Source: Streptococcus sp. S1 (GTDB lineage Bacteria > Bacillota > Bacilli > Lactobacillales > Streptococcaceae). From it: DNA of 64,000 nucleotides. The DNA lies in assembly GCF_034137685.1 (NCBI RefSeq), contig NZ_CP139418.1:337001-401000 (forward strand), in the 5' to 3' direction. The first letter of the stretch is position 1. Each line of letters begins with the position of its first letter. Positions 1-10,084 of the stretch are shown in pieces. A program made the translations under genes and the position numbers. Below the pieces are notes generated by a model, which worked only from the letters and a program-made list of their open reading frames with translations, searched no databases and was not told the origin of the DNA.

Positions 1-19
1 TATTAACTTTTAATTTCAT
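1..19 (-). CDS. 5' end of an unidentified gene, cut by the window edge
   Basis: On the minus strand an ATG at 19-17 follows a good ribosome-binding site (AGAGGATAAAAG) and opens a frame reading MKLKVN before the window ends. Nothing can be said about the product from six codons. A WalR-type box lies upstream at 176-192, so the gene may belong to the cell-wall regulon. It would be transcribed away from the ntp operon terminator. Confidence 0.4.
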
Positions 20-175
20 CTTTTATCCTCTTTTTTCTTTGTTTTTTGCTCAAGATTTTCTTGAACAAATGAACTACTATTCTATCTTATCACAATAAAA
101 AAATAATAAAAGGCCTTTTTGGCTATTTAACAAAACTGTATTTTTCTTGTAATATTTCGTCTTTCTTGTCACATT

Positions 176-192
176 GTTACAAACTAGTAACA
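176..192 (-). promoter_or_regulatory. WalR (VicR) box upstream of the gene at the left edge
   Basis: On the minus strand the site reads TGTTAC-TAGTT-TGTAAC, matching the WalR/VicR consensus TGTWAH-N5-TGTWAH at all twelve fixed positions. It lies about 160 bases before the ATG at 19. The regulon link is inference. Between 20 and 226 I see only AT-rich sequence and this site. Confidence 0.55.
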
Positions 193-226
193 TAAAAATA
201 AGGTGCTGGAAGAAGAGTTCGAGGAT

Positions 227-265
227 GAAAAAAACCTCATCTAGGAATGGTTTCTTGATGAGGTT
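227..265 (-). terminator. Rho-independent terminator of the V-ATPase operon
   Basis: On the minus strand the stem AACCTCATC/GATGAGGTT is followed directly by a run of T. It lies about 230 bases beyond the end of ntpD, after the structured repeat at 351-457. Confidence 0.7.
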
Positions 266-350
266 CTTGTCTTTTTTAAGTAATTGAACACGCCCTAAAT
301 GCTGGGTGAAAAACGCAAACTGTAATAGTACTAACTTCAAAGGCACAGTA

Positions 351-457
351 GCTGATTGGATTTTTCTCTCGCTTTAAGAGCTCGGAAGAATCCTAATCAG
401 CCTTGTGGGGGCAGGACAACGAAGCATTCTATACAACAGTGCTTCTGTCCTGCTCCC
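351..457 (-). repeat. Three-hairpin intergenic element, copy 1 (first two hairpins)
   Basis: Read on the minus strand, hairpin 1 (457-407) pairs GGGAGCAGGACAGAAGCA with TGCTTCGTTGTCCTGCCCCC. Hairpin 2 (401-351) pairs GCTGATTAGGATT with AATCCAATCAGC around a GAGCT...AAAGC core. Copies at 18801-18976 and 43612-43788 have the same layout, the same CAGAA/TTCGT asymmetry in stem 1 and the same CCNC...CTGATTAGG link, with different but still pairing stem bases. The third hairpin position here is occupied by the terminator at 227-265. Confidence 0.6.
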
Positions 458-491
458 TATTTTCCTTTGAGTTGCTTAACGGCTTTGTATC

Positions 492-1115
492 TTATTTTAC
501 CTTCATGATTCTGACGAGGTTGGCGCGTTCGGCTTCCTCGAGTTTCATTTCGATATAGTAGATGGTCTCTTTGAGGTCTGGGATCGTCGCATACTCGAGT
601 CCATTCACTCGACGGCGGGTTTTCTCGATCTCGTCTGCCATGAGTTGACAACTTTTTTCAATTTCCGCTAATTTGAGCAAATCTGGAAGTAGATCCCCCA
701 TTTCTTGAATGGTGCTGTCCATTTGACTGTTGGAGGCGAGGTAGCTATAAACCACGTCCCCTTCATCATCTCCGTACGGATTATCGATACGGGCATGGAG
801 CTTGGGCACGCGCACACTCATGACATTTTCTTCCTCGATATGGAGCATCACTTCTCGAGTGGGTACAGCAAAGATTTCTTCTACCATGAGGTCACTCTCT
901 AAGGACTTGGCCATCACGAAATCTTGCATATTGCCCACCAGCGCTGCCTCCACCTTTTGGCGCAGACGATTATTCTCTCGCACAGCTTCAATAAAGCGAC
1001 GCATGAGTTCATCCCGCTTATCCTTGAGCAACTTGTGCCCCCGGGTTGCTGTCTTGAGGCGCTCTTTGAGAATATTAAGCTCCATCCGAGTTGGTTTTAC
1101 ATTTAATCGTGCCAT
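492..1115 (-). CDS. ntpD: V-type ATPase subunit D (central rotor shaft)
   Basis: This 207-residue protein is the D subunit of a bacterial V-ATPase, the coiled-coil shaft that turns inside the A3B3 head. The family signature is visible: [10 protein letters not shown] at the N-terminus, long amphipathic helices at both ends (about residues 10-70 and 150-205) and a short mixed middle. The length is normal for the family. It is the last gene of the operon and begins 3 bases after the ntpB stop. No ntpJ or ntpH homologue follows; instead there is a structured repeat and a terminator. Confidence 0.93.
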   Translation of the reverse strand: MARLNVKPTRMELNILKERLKTATRGHKLLKDKRDELMRRFIEAVRENNRLRQKVEAALVGNMQDFVMAKSLESDLMVEEIFAVPTREVMLHIEEENVMSVRVPKLHARIDNPYGDDEGDVVYSYLASNSQMDSTIQEMGDLLPDLLKLAEIEKSCQLMADEIEKTRRRVNGLEYATIPDLKETIYYIEMKLEEAERANLVRIMKVK

Positions 1116-1118
1116 AGG

Positions 1119-2504
1119 CTAATCCTCTTTGTTTGGCAGATACTTGTCAATCATCTCATCCTTGATCCGTTTAAGCTCTGTTCTTGGAAGGATGGATAAG
1201 AGTTCCCAACCGAGATCCAAACTTTCCTCAATCGTCCGATTGGTAGTGAAACCTTGGTTGATGTATTCCTGCTCAAAGCGGTCCGTAAATTTAACATAGA
1301 GCTTGTCGGTATCTGACAAGGCAGACTCCCCAAGCACTACAGCCAGTTCTTTGGCTTGTTTTCCTTGGGCGTAAGCCGCAAAGAGCTGGTTCATGGTCGC
1401 CGCATGGTCTTCCCGAGTCTTGCCTTCACCAGAACCCTTGTCCTTCAAACGAGAAAGGGATGGAAGAACATTGATCGGTGGGCGGTAACCACTATTGTAG
1501 AGATCGCGGGACAGAATAATCTGACCTTCGGTGATGTAGCCTGTCAAGTCAGGGATGGGGTGGGTGATGTCATCTTCTGGCATGGAGAGGATTGGAATCT
1601 GGGTCACAGATCCTTTCTTTCCAACCAAGCGTCCTGCACGTTCGTAGAGGGTTGAGAGGTTAGTATAGAGGTAACCTGGATAGCCCCGACGACCTGGAAC
1701 TTCCCGGCGGGCAGCGGATACTTCCCGAAGGGCTTCACAGTAGTTGGTCATATCCGTCATGATAACCAAGACGTGCATGTCTTTTTCATAGGCCAAATAT
1801 TCGGCGGCTGTCAAGGCGATCCGAGGGGTGGCAATCCGTTCGATAGCTGGGTCATTGGCTAGGTTGATGAAGAGGACAGAGCGGTCAATCGCACCTGTCT
1901 CCCGAAGGTCGTTCATAAAGAACTCGGCTTCTTCAAAGGTAATTCCCATAGCCGCAAAGACCACGGCGAAGTTTTCTTCAGAATTAAGAACCGTCGCTTG
2001 ACGAGCAATCTGAGCCGCCAACTCCTTGTGAGGAAGACCAGAACCTGAGAATACTGGGAGTTTTTGGCCCCGAACCAAGGTATTCAAATGGTCAATGGCT
2101 GAGATCCCTGTCTGGATAAATTCATCCGGATAGTCCCGCGAAACAGGGTTAATAGCTTGTCCATCAATGTCCAAGTACTTCTCTGGGATAATCTCTGGAC
2201 CGCCATCGATGGGCTTGCCCATCCCGTTAAAGATGCGTCCGACCATGTCTTCAGACACAGGAAGTTCTAGGGGACGTCCGGTAAAGCGGACTTTGGCTTT
2301 TTCCAAGTTGATCCCGCTAGATCCTTCAAAGAGCTGGACCATAGCCTTGTCTTCTTGGACTTCGAGGACTTGTCCCTGACGGGTCGTTCCGTCATGAAGC
2401 TTGATTTCTACTAGTTCATTGTAGTGAACCCCTTCGACCTGATCGACAATCATCAAGGGACCAACAACTTCGCTGACAGTACGGTATTCTTTAATCACGC
2501 TCAT
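1119..2504 (-). CDS. ntpB: V-type ATPase subunit B (non-catalytic nucleotide site)
   Basis: This 461-residue protein is the non-catalytic head subunit that alternates with NtpA in the A3B3 ring. It has the F1/V1 alpha-beta fold. The position of the P-loop reads SGSGLPHK (residues 153-160) instead of a true Walker A, as expected for B subunits. The ATPase signature [12 protein letters not shown] is near residue 350. Its start overlaps the end of ntpA by 14 bases, implying translational coupling. Confidence 0.95.
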   Translation of the reverse strand: MSVIKEYRTVSEVVGPLMIVDQVEGVHYNELVEIKLHDGTTRQGQVLEVQEDKAMVQLFEGSSGINLEKAKVRFTGRPLELPVSEDMVGRIFNGMGKPIDGGPEIIPEKYLDIDGQAINPVSRDYPDEFIQTGISAIDHLNTLVRGQKLPVFSGSGLPHKELAAQIARQATVLNSEENFAVVFAAMGITFEEAEFFMNDLRETGAIDRSVLFINLANDPAIERIATPRIALTAAEYLAYEKDMHVLVIMTDMTNYCEALREVSAARREVPGRRGYPGYLYTNLSTLYERAGRLVGKKGSVTQIPILSMPEDDITHPIPDLTGYITEGQIILSRDLYNSGYRPPINVLPSLSRLKDKGSGEGKTREDHAATMNQLFAAYAQGKQAKELAVVLGESALSDTDKLYVKFTDRFEQEYINQGFTTNRTIEESLDLGWELLSILPRTELKRIKDEMIDKYLPNKED

Positions 2505-4281
2505 TGTCTACTCCTCCTTTTGCGACGATTTGGTGTAGGGTTTCTACGATTTCTTCTTTCAGGGCTTGAATAGTTGCCAACTGATCCTCATGGATGAACT
2601 TGCTCCGGGCAATGCGGTCCCGAAGAGCCACGGTTCCTTCCATGATTTCTGTGAAGTAAGCCCCTAATTCTAGTGCTTTTTGACTTTCTTGGTCAAAGGT
2701 CAAAATGTTGGTCAACAAGGCCACCTGCTTGCTGAAAGAGGTATAGGTATCAACCTCATCAAAGGCATTTTGTTGCAGGTAGTCTTCACGGATCATCTTA
2801 GCCACATTCATGGTCAAGCGGTCTTTTTCAGACAAGGAATCTAGACCAACCAAGCGGACGATTTCTTGCAATTCACTTTCCTTTTGAAGCAAGTTCATAG
2901 CGCGGGTCACTTTTTCAGACCAGCTGATTTGTTCATGTAGATCGATATAGCGACCGACTTCATCTTGGTAAAGCGAATAAGAACTCAACCAGTTGATGGC
3001 TGGGAAGTGACGACGTTGGGCCAATTGAGCATCTAATCCCCAGAAGACCTTGACAATCCGCAAGGTATTTTGCGTTACCGGCTCTGAAATGTCTCCACCT
3101 GGAGGAGAAACGGCACCGATGGCAGTAATCGAACCCTCACGCGCAGTGGTTCCGAGTGTCTTGACCCGACCTGCACGCTCGTAGTATTCGGCGATCCGGC
3201 TACCAAGATAGGCTGGGTAGCCTTCATCCCCTGGCATTTCTTCTAGACGACCAGACATTTCACGGAGAGCTTCTGCCCAACGAGAAGTAGAGTCCGCCAT
3301 GATGGCAACGGAGTAGCCCATATCGCGGAAGTATTCGGCAATGGTAATCCCTGTGTAGATGGAAGCTTCCCGCGCCGCTACTGGCATGTTCGAAGTGTTG
3401 GCGATCAGAACGGTCCGTTGCATGATGGATTGACCAGTCGTTGGATCGATCAATTCTGGAAATTCATTCAGAACGTCCGTCATTTCATTTCCACGTTCCC
3501 CACAACCAACGTAAATTACAATGTCTACATTGGCAAACTTGGCCACCTGGTGTTGCACAACTGTTTTTCCAGCTCCGAAAGGACCAGGAACAGCTGCAGC
3601 TCCACCTTTTGTCACAGGGAAGAAGGTATCGATGACCCGTTGACCGGTGATCAAAGGCTCTACTGGAATGAGTTTTTGTGCAAAGGGACGGCCTCGACGA
3701 ACCGGCCATTTTTGCATCAGGGTTCCCGTAAAGAGGCTACCATCTGCCTGTTTGATCTCATAAACCGGCTCTTCAACTGTGTAAGAACCTGCTGCGATCT
3801 TGCTCACACGTCCACTGACACCGAACGGTACCATGATGCGGTGTTCCACCATATTGGTCTCTTGAACGGTGCCGACGATGTCTCCAGCAACCACCTCTGT
3901 CCCTTCTGCCACACTTGGTTCGAAGGCCCATTTGGTATCACGATCGAGATTGGGGACTTGCACCCCACGAACGAGGAAGTCACTGGCGGTGACTTCTTGG
4001 AAACGTTCCAAGGGGCGTTGGATCCCGTCAAACATCTGGGAGATCAATCCTGGTCCCAACTCGACAGAAAGGGGAGCTCCAGTTGTTATCACGGGTTCTC
4101 CTGGTCCGACTCCAGATGTTTCTTCATATACTTGAATAGAGGCTTCATCCCGCCGCATCTCAATAATTTCGCCAATCAAACCAAGATTGCCAACCCGGCA
4201 AATATCTTGGACATTGGCCTCCTGCATCCCTGATGCAACCACCAAGGGACCGGAAACTTTGATAATTTTTCCTTGAGTCAT
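2491..4281 (-). CDS. ntpA: V-type ATPase catalytic subunit A
   Basis: This 596-residue protein is the catalytic subunit that hydrolyses ATP in the cytoplasmic V1 head. The Walker A motif GPFGAGKT is at residues 233-240. The extra non-homologous region that separates V-type A subunits from F-type beta lies at about residues 115-190. The catalytic motif [11 protein letters not shown] and the signature [10 protein letters not shown] follow. An AGGAGG site precedes the ATG. It sits 33 bases after an inserted acetyltransferase gene, and its 3' end overlaps ntpB. Confidence 0.96.
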   Translation of the reverse strand: MTQGKIIKVSGPLVVASGMQEANVQDICRVGNLGLIGEIIEMRRDEASIQVYEETSGVGPGEPVITTGAPLSVELGPGLISQMFDGIQRPLERFQEVTASDFLVRGVQVPNLDRDTKWAFEPSVAEGTEVVAGDIVGTVQETNMVEHRIMVPFGVSGRVSKIAAGSYTVEEPVYEIKQADGSLFTGTLMQKWPVRRGRPFAQKLIPVEPLITGQRVIDTFFPVTKGGAAAVPGPFGAGKTVVQHQVAKFANVDIVIYVGCGERGNEMTDVLNEFPELIDPTTGQSIMQRTVLIANTSNMPVAAREASIYTGITIAEYFRDMGYSVAIMADSTSRWAEALREMSGRLEEMPGDEGYPAYLGSRIAEYYERAGRVKTLGTTAREGSITAIGAVSPPGGDISEPVTQNTLRIVKVFWGLDAQLAQRRHFPAINWLSSYSLYQDEVGRYIDLHEQISWSEKVTRAMNLLQKESELQEIVRLVGLDSLSEKDRLTMNVAKMIREDYLQQNAFDEVDTYTSFSKQVALLTNILTFDQESQKALELGAYFTEIMEGTVALRDRIARSKFIHEDQLATIQALKEEIVETLHQIVAKGGVDNERD

Positions 4282-4314
4282 GTATTCCTCCTGGGAATCC
4301 TTTGTTTCTTTGTA

Positions 4315-5019
4315 TTACTTTTGCGCTATCTCTCTTAGAGATTGCTTTTGTTGACCATTGGCATCGAAGTTGCTTGGATCCAACCAAGCTTCGAAACGCT
4401 CTTTGATTGCTGGCCATTCTTGATCAATGATAGACAGCCAGTCTGTATCGCGGGTTCGCCCCTTATAAACAACAGCCTGACGGAAACAGCCTTCATAGGT
4501 GAACCCTAAGCGCTCCGCTGCTTTGCGAGATGCTTGGTTTAAGGCATCGCATTTCCACTCATAGCGGCGGTAGCCTAAATCTTCAAACACGTAGCGCGCT
4601 AACAGATACTGGGCTTCTGTAGCCATGCGAGACTTTTGGAGCGCTGGTGAGTAGGTCACTGCTCCGACTTCGATCACCCGGTTGGCTTGATCGATCCGCA
4701 TGAGAGAGAATGTCCCCAAAGCCTTGCCTGAATCTTTGTCTACAATCGCATAGTAAAAGCGACCTTGGGCTGTCATGAGATCATCCAATAAGTGGTCCCA
4801 CTCCTCTTCATTGCGGGCAGGACCTTTGAACAGAAAGGTCCACATAGCTGCTGGAGATTCCGGCCCGTAGACCTGATAAAGATCCGCCCCGTGTTTTTCT
4901 TTTGACAGGCGCTCAATTACGGTATAGCGACCTTCGATCCGCTCAATAGCTGGCAGACGCCCCGGTGTAAACTCCGGCAGTGCATCCCCAATCGCTTGGC
5001 CAAATTCATTTGTTCTCAT
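4315..5019 (-). CDS. GNAT-family N-acetyltransferase (RimJ-like) inside the V-ATPase operon
   Basis: This 234-residue protein resembles the RimJ/RimL-type GNAT family, which moves acetyl groups from acetyl-CoA to amines. Visible features are a core at about residues 65-200 with VIEVGAVTYSPALQKSRMATEA and then ALNQASRKAAERLGF, typical of the acetyl-CoA binding part and motif B. The ATG overlaps the ntpG stop by 4 bases and the gene ends 33 bases before ntpA, so it is co-transcribed with the ATPase. It is not a known ATPase subunit. The substrate is unknown; acetylation of an ATPase subunit is only one possibility. Confidence 0.8.
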   Translation of the reverse strand: MRTNEFGQAIGDALPEFTPGRLPAIERIEGRYTVIERLSKEKHGADLYQVYGPESPAAMWTFLFKGPARNEEEWDHLLDDLMTAQGRFYYAIVDKDSGKALGTFSLMRIDQANRVIEVGAVTYSPALQKSRMATEAQYLLARYVFEDLGYRRYEWKCDALNQASRKAAERLGFTYEGCFRQAVVYKGRTRDTDWLSIIDQEWPAIKERFEAWLDPSNFDANGQQKQSLREIAQK

Positions 5020-5336
5020 AAAATATCCTGTCCTACTGCTTTTTCGACATTATCACGAATCCGCTGTTGGCCCAGTCCTGTAGCCCCTCTATGGGTCGGG
5101 ATAAGAATCAAGGCTGGTGTCAGCTGCTGGTCGTAAAAAGCCACTGTTTCTGGAATGGCTTGAGCAATATCCTCTGTCAGGTAGATAATCCCGAAGTTTT
5201 CCCGACTGAGTCTTCGCAAGGTATTGATCGCTTCTTGCGGCTCTGTGATCGGATAGGTTTGAAAGCCAATCAGGCGAAAAGGAAGGATGGCGTCCCGATT
5301 GCCCACAACGGCGATCTTATAGGTCTGTTTGTCCAT
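5016..5336 (-). CDS. ntpG: V-type ATPase subunit G (F-type small rotor subunit)
   Basis: This 106-residue protein is the small rotor-stalk subunit, called NtpG in Enterococcus and subunit F in other nomenclature. The pattern MDKQTYKIAVVGNRDAILPF, followed by the strand IIYLTEDIA, is the family's Rossmann-like fold. The gene overlaps the end of ntpC by 20 bases and the start of the acetyltransferase gene by 4. Length is normal. Confidence 0.88.
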   Translation of the reverse strand: MDKQTYKIAVVGNRDAILPFRLIGFQTYPITEPQEAINTLRRLSRENFGIIYLTEDIAQAIPETVAFYDQQLTPALILIPTHRGATGLGQQRIRDNVEKAVGQDIL

Positions 5337-6336
5337 AAATCGGTCTCATCCTTTCTTTGATTTCTGCTAGCGGAAAACCATTATCCAAACCAGAGAGGAC
5401 CAAACGAAGATTGGTCACCTCTAACTCTTTTCCGTAAAGATAACGAACAAGAGGGAGTGGTCCATCGACTTCAAAACGGCCAGCGTCTAGAAGACTGAAT
5501 TTCACCAAACTTTCTAAATACTCCAACTCTGTTGTCTTGAGTTGACCGGTGCGCATCTTTTCTTCATAAGTCTCTAAGGCGAGATCGTACTCCAGCGGAT
5601 TGACTTGATAAAACCAGGTCAACCACTGACCCGATTCTAGCAGGTCGATCACCTGATGGGCACTGAGGCTTCCTTCATCCGAGAGCAATTGGTGCATAAA
5701 ACTATGCGGTTTTTGCTGATCCAAGGCCCGTTTGACCGTAATTGCATTGTAAAAGTCAATGGTCACGTCTACCAGCTGCTTGAGAATTGGATGATCTAGG
5801 CTGTCTCCTAAGTATCTCAGGTGTTTAAAATAAGCTAAGTCCATCCCGATTTCGAGGACCCGCAAATCCTGATAGTCTTGGAATTCCTGCCAAGTTGCAG
5901 CCACTTCTTCCGCCATAAAGGCCGGACAATGCTCCGCAGAAAAGGTCGCAACCAAATGCTCGAGCACATCAAGAGAATAAGGACCGATGGGGATCAATAA
6001 ATGCCCCAACTTGCGCTCTGTCGCCTTGTTTTTCAGATATACCTTGAGATTGTGATAAGTGTATTTCAAGGTGAAGAGGCTAACTAAATCCGACTGAGGG
6101 GTTACCTCAAAAGCCCATTGGTATTCCGCCAACAAGGCTGCCATCAGGCGCTCTTCAAGGGCTGCTAAATCCTTGATCTCGTGGCTGTCTAAAGCATAAG
6201 GTGTCCCTTGTAGCAAGCCTTCTCGGCTCTCACTGGAGGGACTTGCAAGCAACTGCTCGAACTGACTGGGACTGACAAAACTAGCCTCACGTACGCTGAT
6301 TCCTGTATTAACTTGAGAATAGGTCCGTTCGCTCAT
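5317..6336 (-). CDS. ntpC: V-type ATPase subunit C (d-type, rotor-to-membrane coupling)
   Basis: This 339-residue helical protein is the funnel-shaped subunit that couples the central shaft to the membrane K ring. It has no membrane segment and is rich in helices, as in the AC39/d family. The ATG follows AGGAGG by 6 bases. It lies between ntpE (9-base gap) and ntpG (20-base overlap), the standard place in the Enterococcus hirae order F-I-K-E-C-G-A-B-D. Confidence 0.9.
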   Translation of the reverse strand: MSERTYSQVNTGISVREASFVSPSQFEQLLASPSSESREGLLQGTPYALDSHEIKDLAALEERLMAALLAEYQWAFEVTPQSDLVSLFTLKYTYHNLKVYLKNKATERKLGHLLIPIGPYSLDVLEHLVATFSAEHCPAFMAEEVAATWQEFQDYQDLRVLEIGMDLAYFKHLRYLGDSLDHPILKQLVDVTIDFYNAITVKRALDQQKPHSFMHQLLSDEGSLSAHQVIDLLESGQWLTWFYQVNPLEYDLALETYEEKMRTGQLKTTELEYLESLVKFSLLDAGRFEVDGPLPLVRYLYGKELEVTNLRLVLSGLDNGFPLAEIKERMRPIYGQTDL

Positions 6337-6345
6337 TGCAACCTC

Positions 6346-6936
6346 CTAGTTCTCTTCATCGGTGAAAATGCTGGCTGCCATCTGGTAGCTTTCTTGCTCC
6401 CAAATGGAATCCACCAAATCACGGTAGAGATAGTTGTCATCAATCTTCCCAACCGACAAGATAAAGCCTGCCTGAGCTGGAATCGTCGCATCTGCAACTG
6501 TCACATTCTGATGAGTCTGCTTCAATCTATCGAGAGCTGCTGGATCAAATTTGCTAGCACTCACCGCCCCAAATGTCAGAGTCACAACTTGCCCTTGATA
6601 GCGGTCTAAAATCGTATCTACAAACTGCATTTCCTTGTCAAGGGGCCAAGCCGCCATCGCTTCATAAGCATCTGCAAAGAGATCCTTTAAGACTCGTTGC
6701 TTGGTGACAAGGGTTGATTGGCGTTTTTTATTTTCGATTTGTTGGGTTTCACGTTGCAATTGACGTTGAATCCGCTTGAGCTGCTCGGAGCGTTGATTGA
6801 GTTTATCTTGGATCAACCGCTCTTCTTGCGCAGTCTCTTCTTTTAGGATGGTTTCCTTGGCCTCTTCTAAGAGTTTACGCCCTTTTTCGTGGGCTTGTGC
6901 CAAGATCGAATCCTTTAATTGGGTTTGTTCATCCAT
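6346..6936 (-). CDS. ntpE: V-type ATPase subunit E (peripheral stalk)
   Basis: This 196-residue protein is the E subunit of the peripheral stalk. The N-terminal half (about residues 1-90) is a charged coiled coil full of E, K, Q and R; the C-terminal half is a globular alpha/beta domain that binds the head. The ATG is preceded by AGGAG with 9 bases of spacing. It lies 9 bases upstream of ntpC. Confidence 0.9.
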   Translation of the reverse strand: MDEQTQLKDSILAQAHEKGRKLLEEAKETILKEETAQEERLIQDKLNQRSEQLKRIQRQLQRETQQIENKKRQSTLVTKQRVLKDLFADAYEAMAAWPLDKEMQFVDTILDRYQGQVVTLTFGAVSASKFDPAALDRLKQTHQNVTVADATIPAQAGFILSVGKIDDNYLYRDLVDSIWEQESYQMAASIFTDEEN

Positions 6937-7006
6937 ATCGTTTTTTCTCCTATTGCATGCGTCTTGTGTTTTTCACCTCGCGAGGCGAATTCATCAAAGC
7001 TAGCTC

Positions 7007-7516
<510 letters not shown>

Positions 7517-9478
7517 TTATTTTTTTGTTTTAATATAGCGTTCAGAAGGTTTGAGAGGACGAAATGGCTTGCCTCCTCCTTCGTAGAACTTACCGAAGAA
7601 CTCCACAAAGATCAAACGGGCTCCATGCACATATCCTGACAAGAAGGACAGGAACATATTAATGGCATGTAGGACGATAAAGAGCACAAGCCCTACCGTA
7701 AACCGTCCAAGCGGTGGGAAGAGATTGACAATAAGGTTAAAGGCTGAACCGATACTAGCTCCAGACAAGCCCAAGGCCATCAAACGGGTGAAGCTGACCA
7801 AGTCTCCAACATAGCCACTAACATTGTAGAGGTTAAAGAGACCAGAGGCTAAACCGGATAGCTTCTTGGCACTGACAATGGAAACAATCAAGATCCCAAT
7901 GGCATTCAAAATAGCCAGCCACTTGCCAATCGGAACTAGAAGGCTCATCCCTGGCAAGATATTGCCTACTGCTAGAAGCATTAAACCAAGTAGGATCAAG
8001 ACCCAAGCAAAGCCCGCATTATAGGCTTCCGTGTAGTCTTTGAGGCGAATATTTTTCATCCCTCCTAGGAAGAGGCCCACTAAGACAGTGACAAAACCAA
8101 AGACCACTGAGAGGATCAGGATGGTCATGGCGTTGCTGGTCGTACTGATCAGGGCAAAAGGCATCTCAAATCCAAAGAAAGAGCCATAGACCACACCCCA
8201 AAGGGCAACTGAAATCCCGAGGAGACTGAAGAAACGAAGGTTCTTCGCTGTACCAGGCTTGAGCTTGAAGGCTTTAAGGGCAAAGCCTGTCGCCAAGGTT
8301 AGCAACAGTCCATAACCGATATCTGCGACCATCATGCCAAAGAAAACAAAGTAGAAGAGAGAAACGATCGGTGTCGGATCTTTCTCGTAATACTTAGGCA
8401 GGGCGTACATCTCTGTGACTAATTCAAAAGGCTCTACCAAGGCATTATTTCGCAACTGGATCGGAACGTCATCCCAATCTTTTTCCGTCACATCGCGCGT
8501 CTCTAGTAAGACCCGAGAACCAAAACCTTCTTGCAAGAAGTCTCGTAATGAGGCCACTTGGGAGGTTTCAATCCAACCCTCTAGAGCTACCAAGCTTTGC
8601 GTGCTGGCAAGAAGCGACTTGGCTTCCTCACGAGCTCCCGAACTCAGCAAGTAATCCATCTGGTACTTGAGCTGGTCCAACTCCTTCTGGGAGTTTTGCA
8701 ACTCGGCTAGGGTTGCTGCAACTACAGCTTCTTGCTCTTTGATTTCCCCTTCTAGGCGATCCAAGTAGGCGGCCGGGACCTGCTCTTCTTCATAGTCCAA
8801 TTCTTTGAACCCATGTTCTTCCAGAAGTTCCTGAACAGCTACACGGTCTCCCGAACGATACAAGATGACATAGCCGTGTTCAGTCTCAGACGTAAAGACT
8901 TCTTCTAACTCCAGCTCTGGATGAGCTTTTAAGGAAGAACGAACAGCGTCTGTATCGCTATTTGGGATCGTCCCGATCAAGCCATGCACATAGTGAAAAG
9001 TAGCGAGGGCAGCTGGCGTCACCTCTAACGGTCGCCATTTTTCTAAGCGCTCTATCTCTCCCTTTGCATCCGCAATCTTCTGACGAGCCTTGTCTAACAC
9101 GCGCAATTGGCGTTTCAACTTGGTCAATAGAAGATCCTCGTCTCGAATCATCCCGTGAGCCTGCAAGTCATCAAAAGACAAGCTTAAGGGTTCTTCCTTC
9201 AGAGCTTGCAGAGCCTTCTTCTCAGGCATGTAGGGCTCTAGAGTCTGAATCATTTTTTCAACTTGTTCTTGACGTTTTTGCAGCTCTACCAAGGCTTGAC
9301 GATTGTCCTCTGTCAAGGGTTGAGACAAGGTATTTGCCTCAAAGGCAGCCTGCCATTCTTCATGCTCACTGAGGTCATAAATCTGGATTTTTGCCTCAGA
9401 CTGTAGCGCTAGTAGGAGACTGTCCAAGTCATCTTTGGGCAAGATGAGGGACAGTTTTTGCATCTGACTAACGGCCAT
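7517..9478 (-). CDS. ntpI: V-type ATPase membrane subunit I (a-type stator)
   Basis: This 653-residue protein is the stator that forms the ion half-channels against the K ring. Residues 1 to about 340 form a cytoplasmic, largely helical arm; the rest holds about eight membrane helices. The essential arginine facing the rotor is expected to be R565 in SFTRLMALGLSGAS, by analogy with R735 in yeast Vph1. The motif FGMMVADIGYG opens the membrane part. The start overlaps the end of ntpF by 11 bases if the ATG preceded by AGGTGG is used. Confidence 0.94.
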   Translation of the reverse strand: MAVSQMQKLSLILPKDDLDSLLLALQSEAKIQIYDLSEHEEWQAAFEANTLSQPLTEDNRQALVELQKRQEQVEKMIQTLEPYMPEKKALQALKEEPLSLSFDDLQAHGMIRDEDLLLTKLKRQLRVLDKARQKIADAKGEIERLEKWRPLEVTPAALATFHYVHGLIGTIPNSDTDAVRSSLKAHPELELEEVFTSETEHGYVILYRSGDRVAVQELLEEHGFKELDYEEEQVPAAYLDRLEGEIKEQEAVVAATLAELQNSQKELDQLKYQMDYLLSSGAREEAKSLLASTQSLVALEGWIETSQVASLRDFLQEGFGSRVLLETRDVTEKDWDDVPIQLRNNALVEPFELVTEMYALPKYYEKDPTPIVSLFYFVFFGMMVADIGYGLLLTLATGFALKAFKLKPGTAKNLRFFSLLGISVALWGVVYGSFFGFEMPFALISTTSNAMTILILSVVFGFVTVLVGLFLGGMKNIRLKDYTEAYNAGFAWVLILLGLMLLAVGNILPGMSLLVPIGKWLAILNAIGILIVSIVSAKKLSGLASGLFNLYNVSGYVGDLVSFTRLMALGLSGASIGSAFNLIVNLFPPLGRFTVGLVLFIVLHAINMFLSFLSGYVHGARLIFVEFFGKFYEGGGKPFRPLKPSERYIKTKK

Positions 9479-9791
9479 AGCTTGCTACCACCTTTTCTAC
9501 AATGGCTTCAACTAACCCAGCTCGTTTATCGGTCATCGCCTCTTGTACCTTGGCATCATTGCGCGCAACCGTTTCTTCCAGATCTTTCGTTAAACGGACG
9601 AGTCTTTCCTGGGCGTTTTTTTCTGCCTCTGTGACCAATTGCTTGGTTTCCTCATCGTAATGCTGTGCCACTGTTGCAAGGCGATCGCGTGAATCCGTTC
9701 GGATTTGTTCAACTTGAGCTTCATAGCCTACGATCACGCCCTGAGCAGCTTGCTCGATCTCTTGCATCATCTCGAGTGTTGCATTCGACAT
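9468..9791 (-). CDS. ntpF: V-type ATPase subunit F (peripheral stalk coiled coil)
   Basis: This is the first gene of the operon and encodes a 107-residue, almost entirely coiled-coil protein that pairs with NtpE in the peripheral stalk. I chose the ATG at 9791 because AAGGAGG lies 7 bases before it; an in-frame GTG two codons earlier has only one base of spacing. Naming is confusing: this is NtpF in Enterococcus and G or H in archaeal schemes. Confidence 0.85.
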   Translation of the reverse strand: MSNATLEMMQEIEQAAQGVIVGYEAQVEQIRTDSRDRLATVAQHYDEETKQLVTEAEKNAQERLVRLTKDLEETVARNDAKVQEAMTDKRAGLVEAIVEKVVASYGR

Positions 9792-9846
9792 CGTCACACC
9801 TCCTTATTCAACTATTGTTCTTCCAACAACAGTACAATTATCTTAA

Positions 9847-9875
9847 ATTATACCACAATTCATATCGTTTGTTCA
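9847..9875 (-). promoter_or_regulatory. Promoter of the V-ATPase operon
   Basis: On the minus strand TGAACA is followed after 17 bases by TGGTATAAT, an extended -10 with a perfect TATAAT. It lies about 55 bases before the ntpF start. The interval 9876-9998 to the divergent nanR promoter shows nothing else I can name. Confidence 0.65.
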
Positions 9876-9998
9876 GGCCCAACCGGGAATTTTCAGAAAA
9901 TTGTGGACAACCAACAAGCCCCAACTGCCAAGATTGGTAGCGTTCTCTTCTTTTCTCCTATCCTGTTCCTAGTTTCAGTATTTCTTACTTGCTTTTAC

Positions 9999-10027
9999 TT
10001 GAATAAAGCGGTTACCCATGTTATAAT
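9999..10027 (+). promoter_or_regulatory. Promoter of the RpiR-type regulator gene
   Basis: TTGAAT, 17 bases, TATAAT. The spacer contains GCGGTTACCC, which could hold an operator, but I cannot assign it. Confidence 0.65.
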
Positions 10028-10084
10028 GTGTAATATATTATAGGAGCATCCTGTTATTTCATCTCGTGAGAAAGGAGGATTGCT

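Noticed and set aside
77-346. An 89-codon minus-strand frame between the ntp operon and the left edge
   Set aside because: It runs across the terminator and the three-hairpin element and contains poly-K and poly-F stretches; no ribosome site fits.
3418-4233. A 271-codon open frame on the plus strand
   Set aside because: It lies wholly antisense to ntpA, has no ribosome site and shows low-complexity composition typical of a shadow of a strongly conserved gene.
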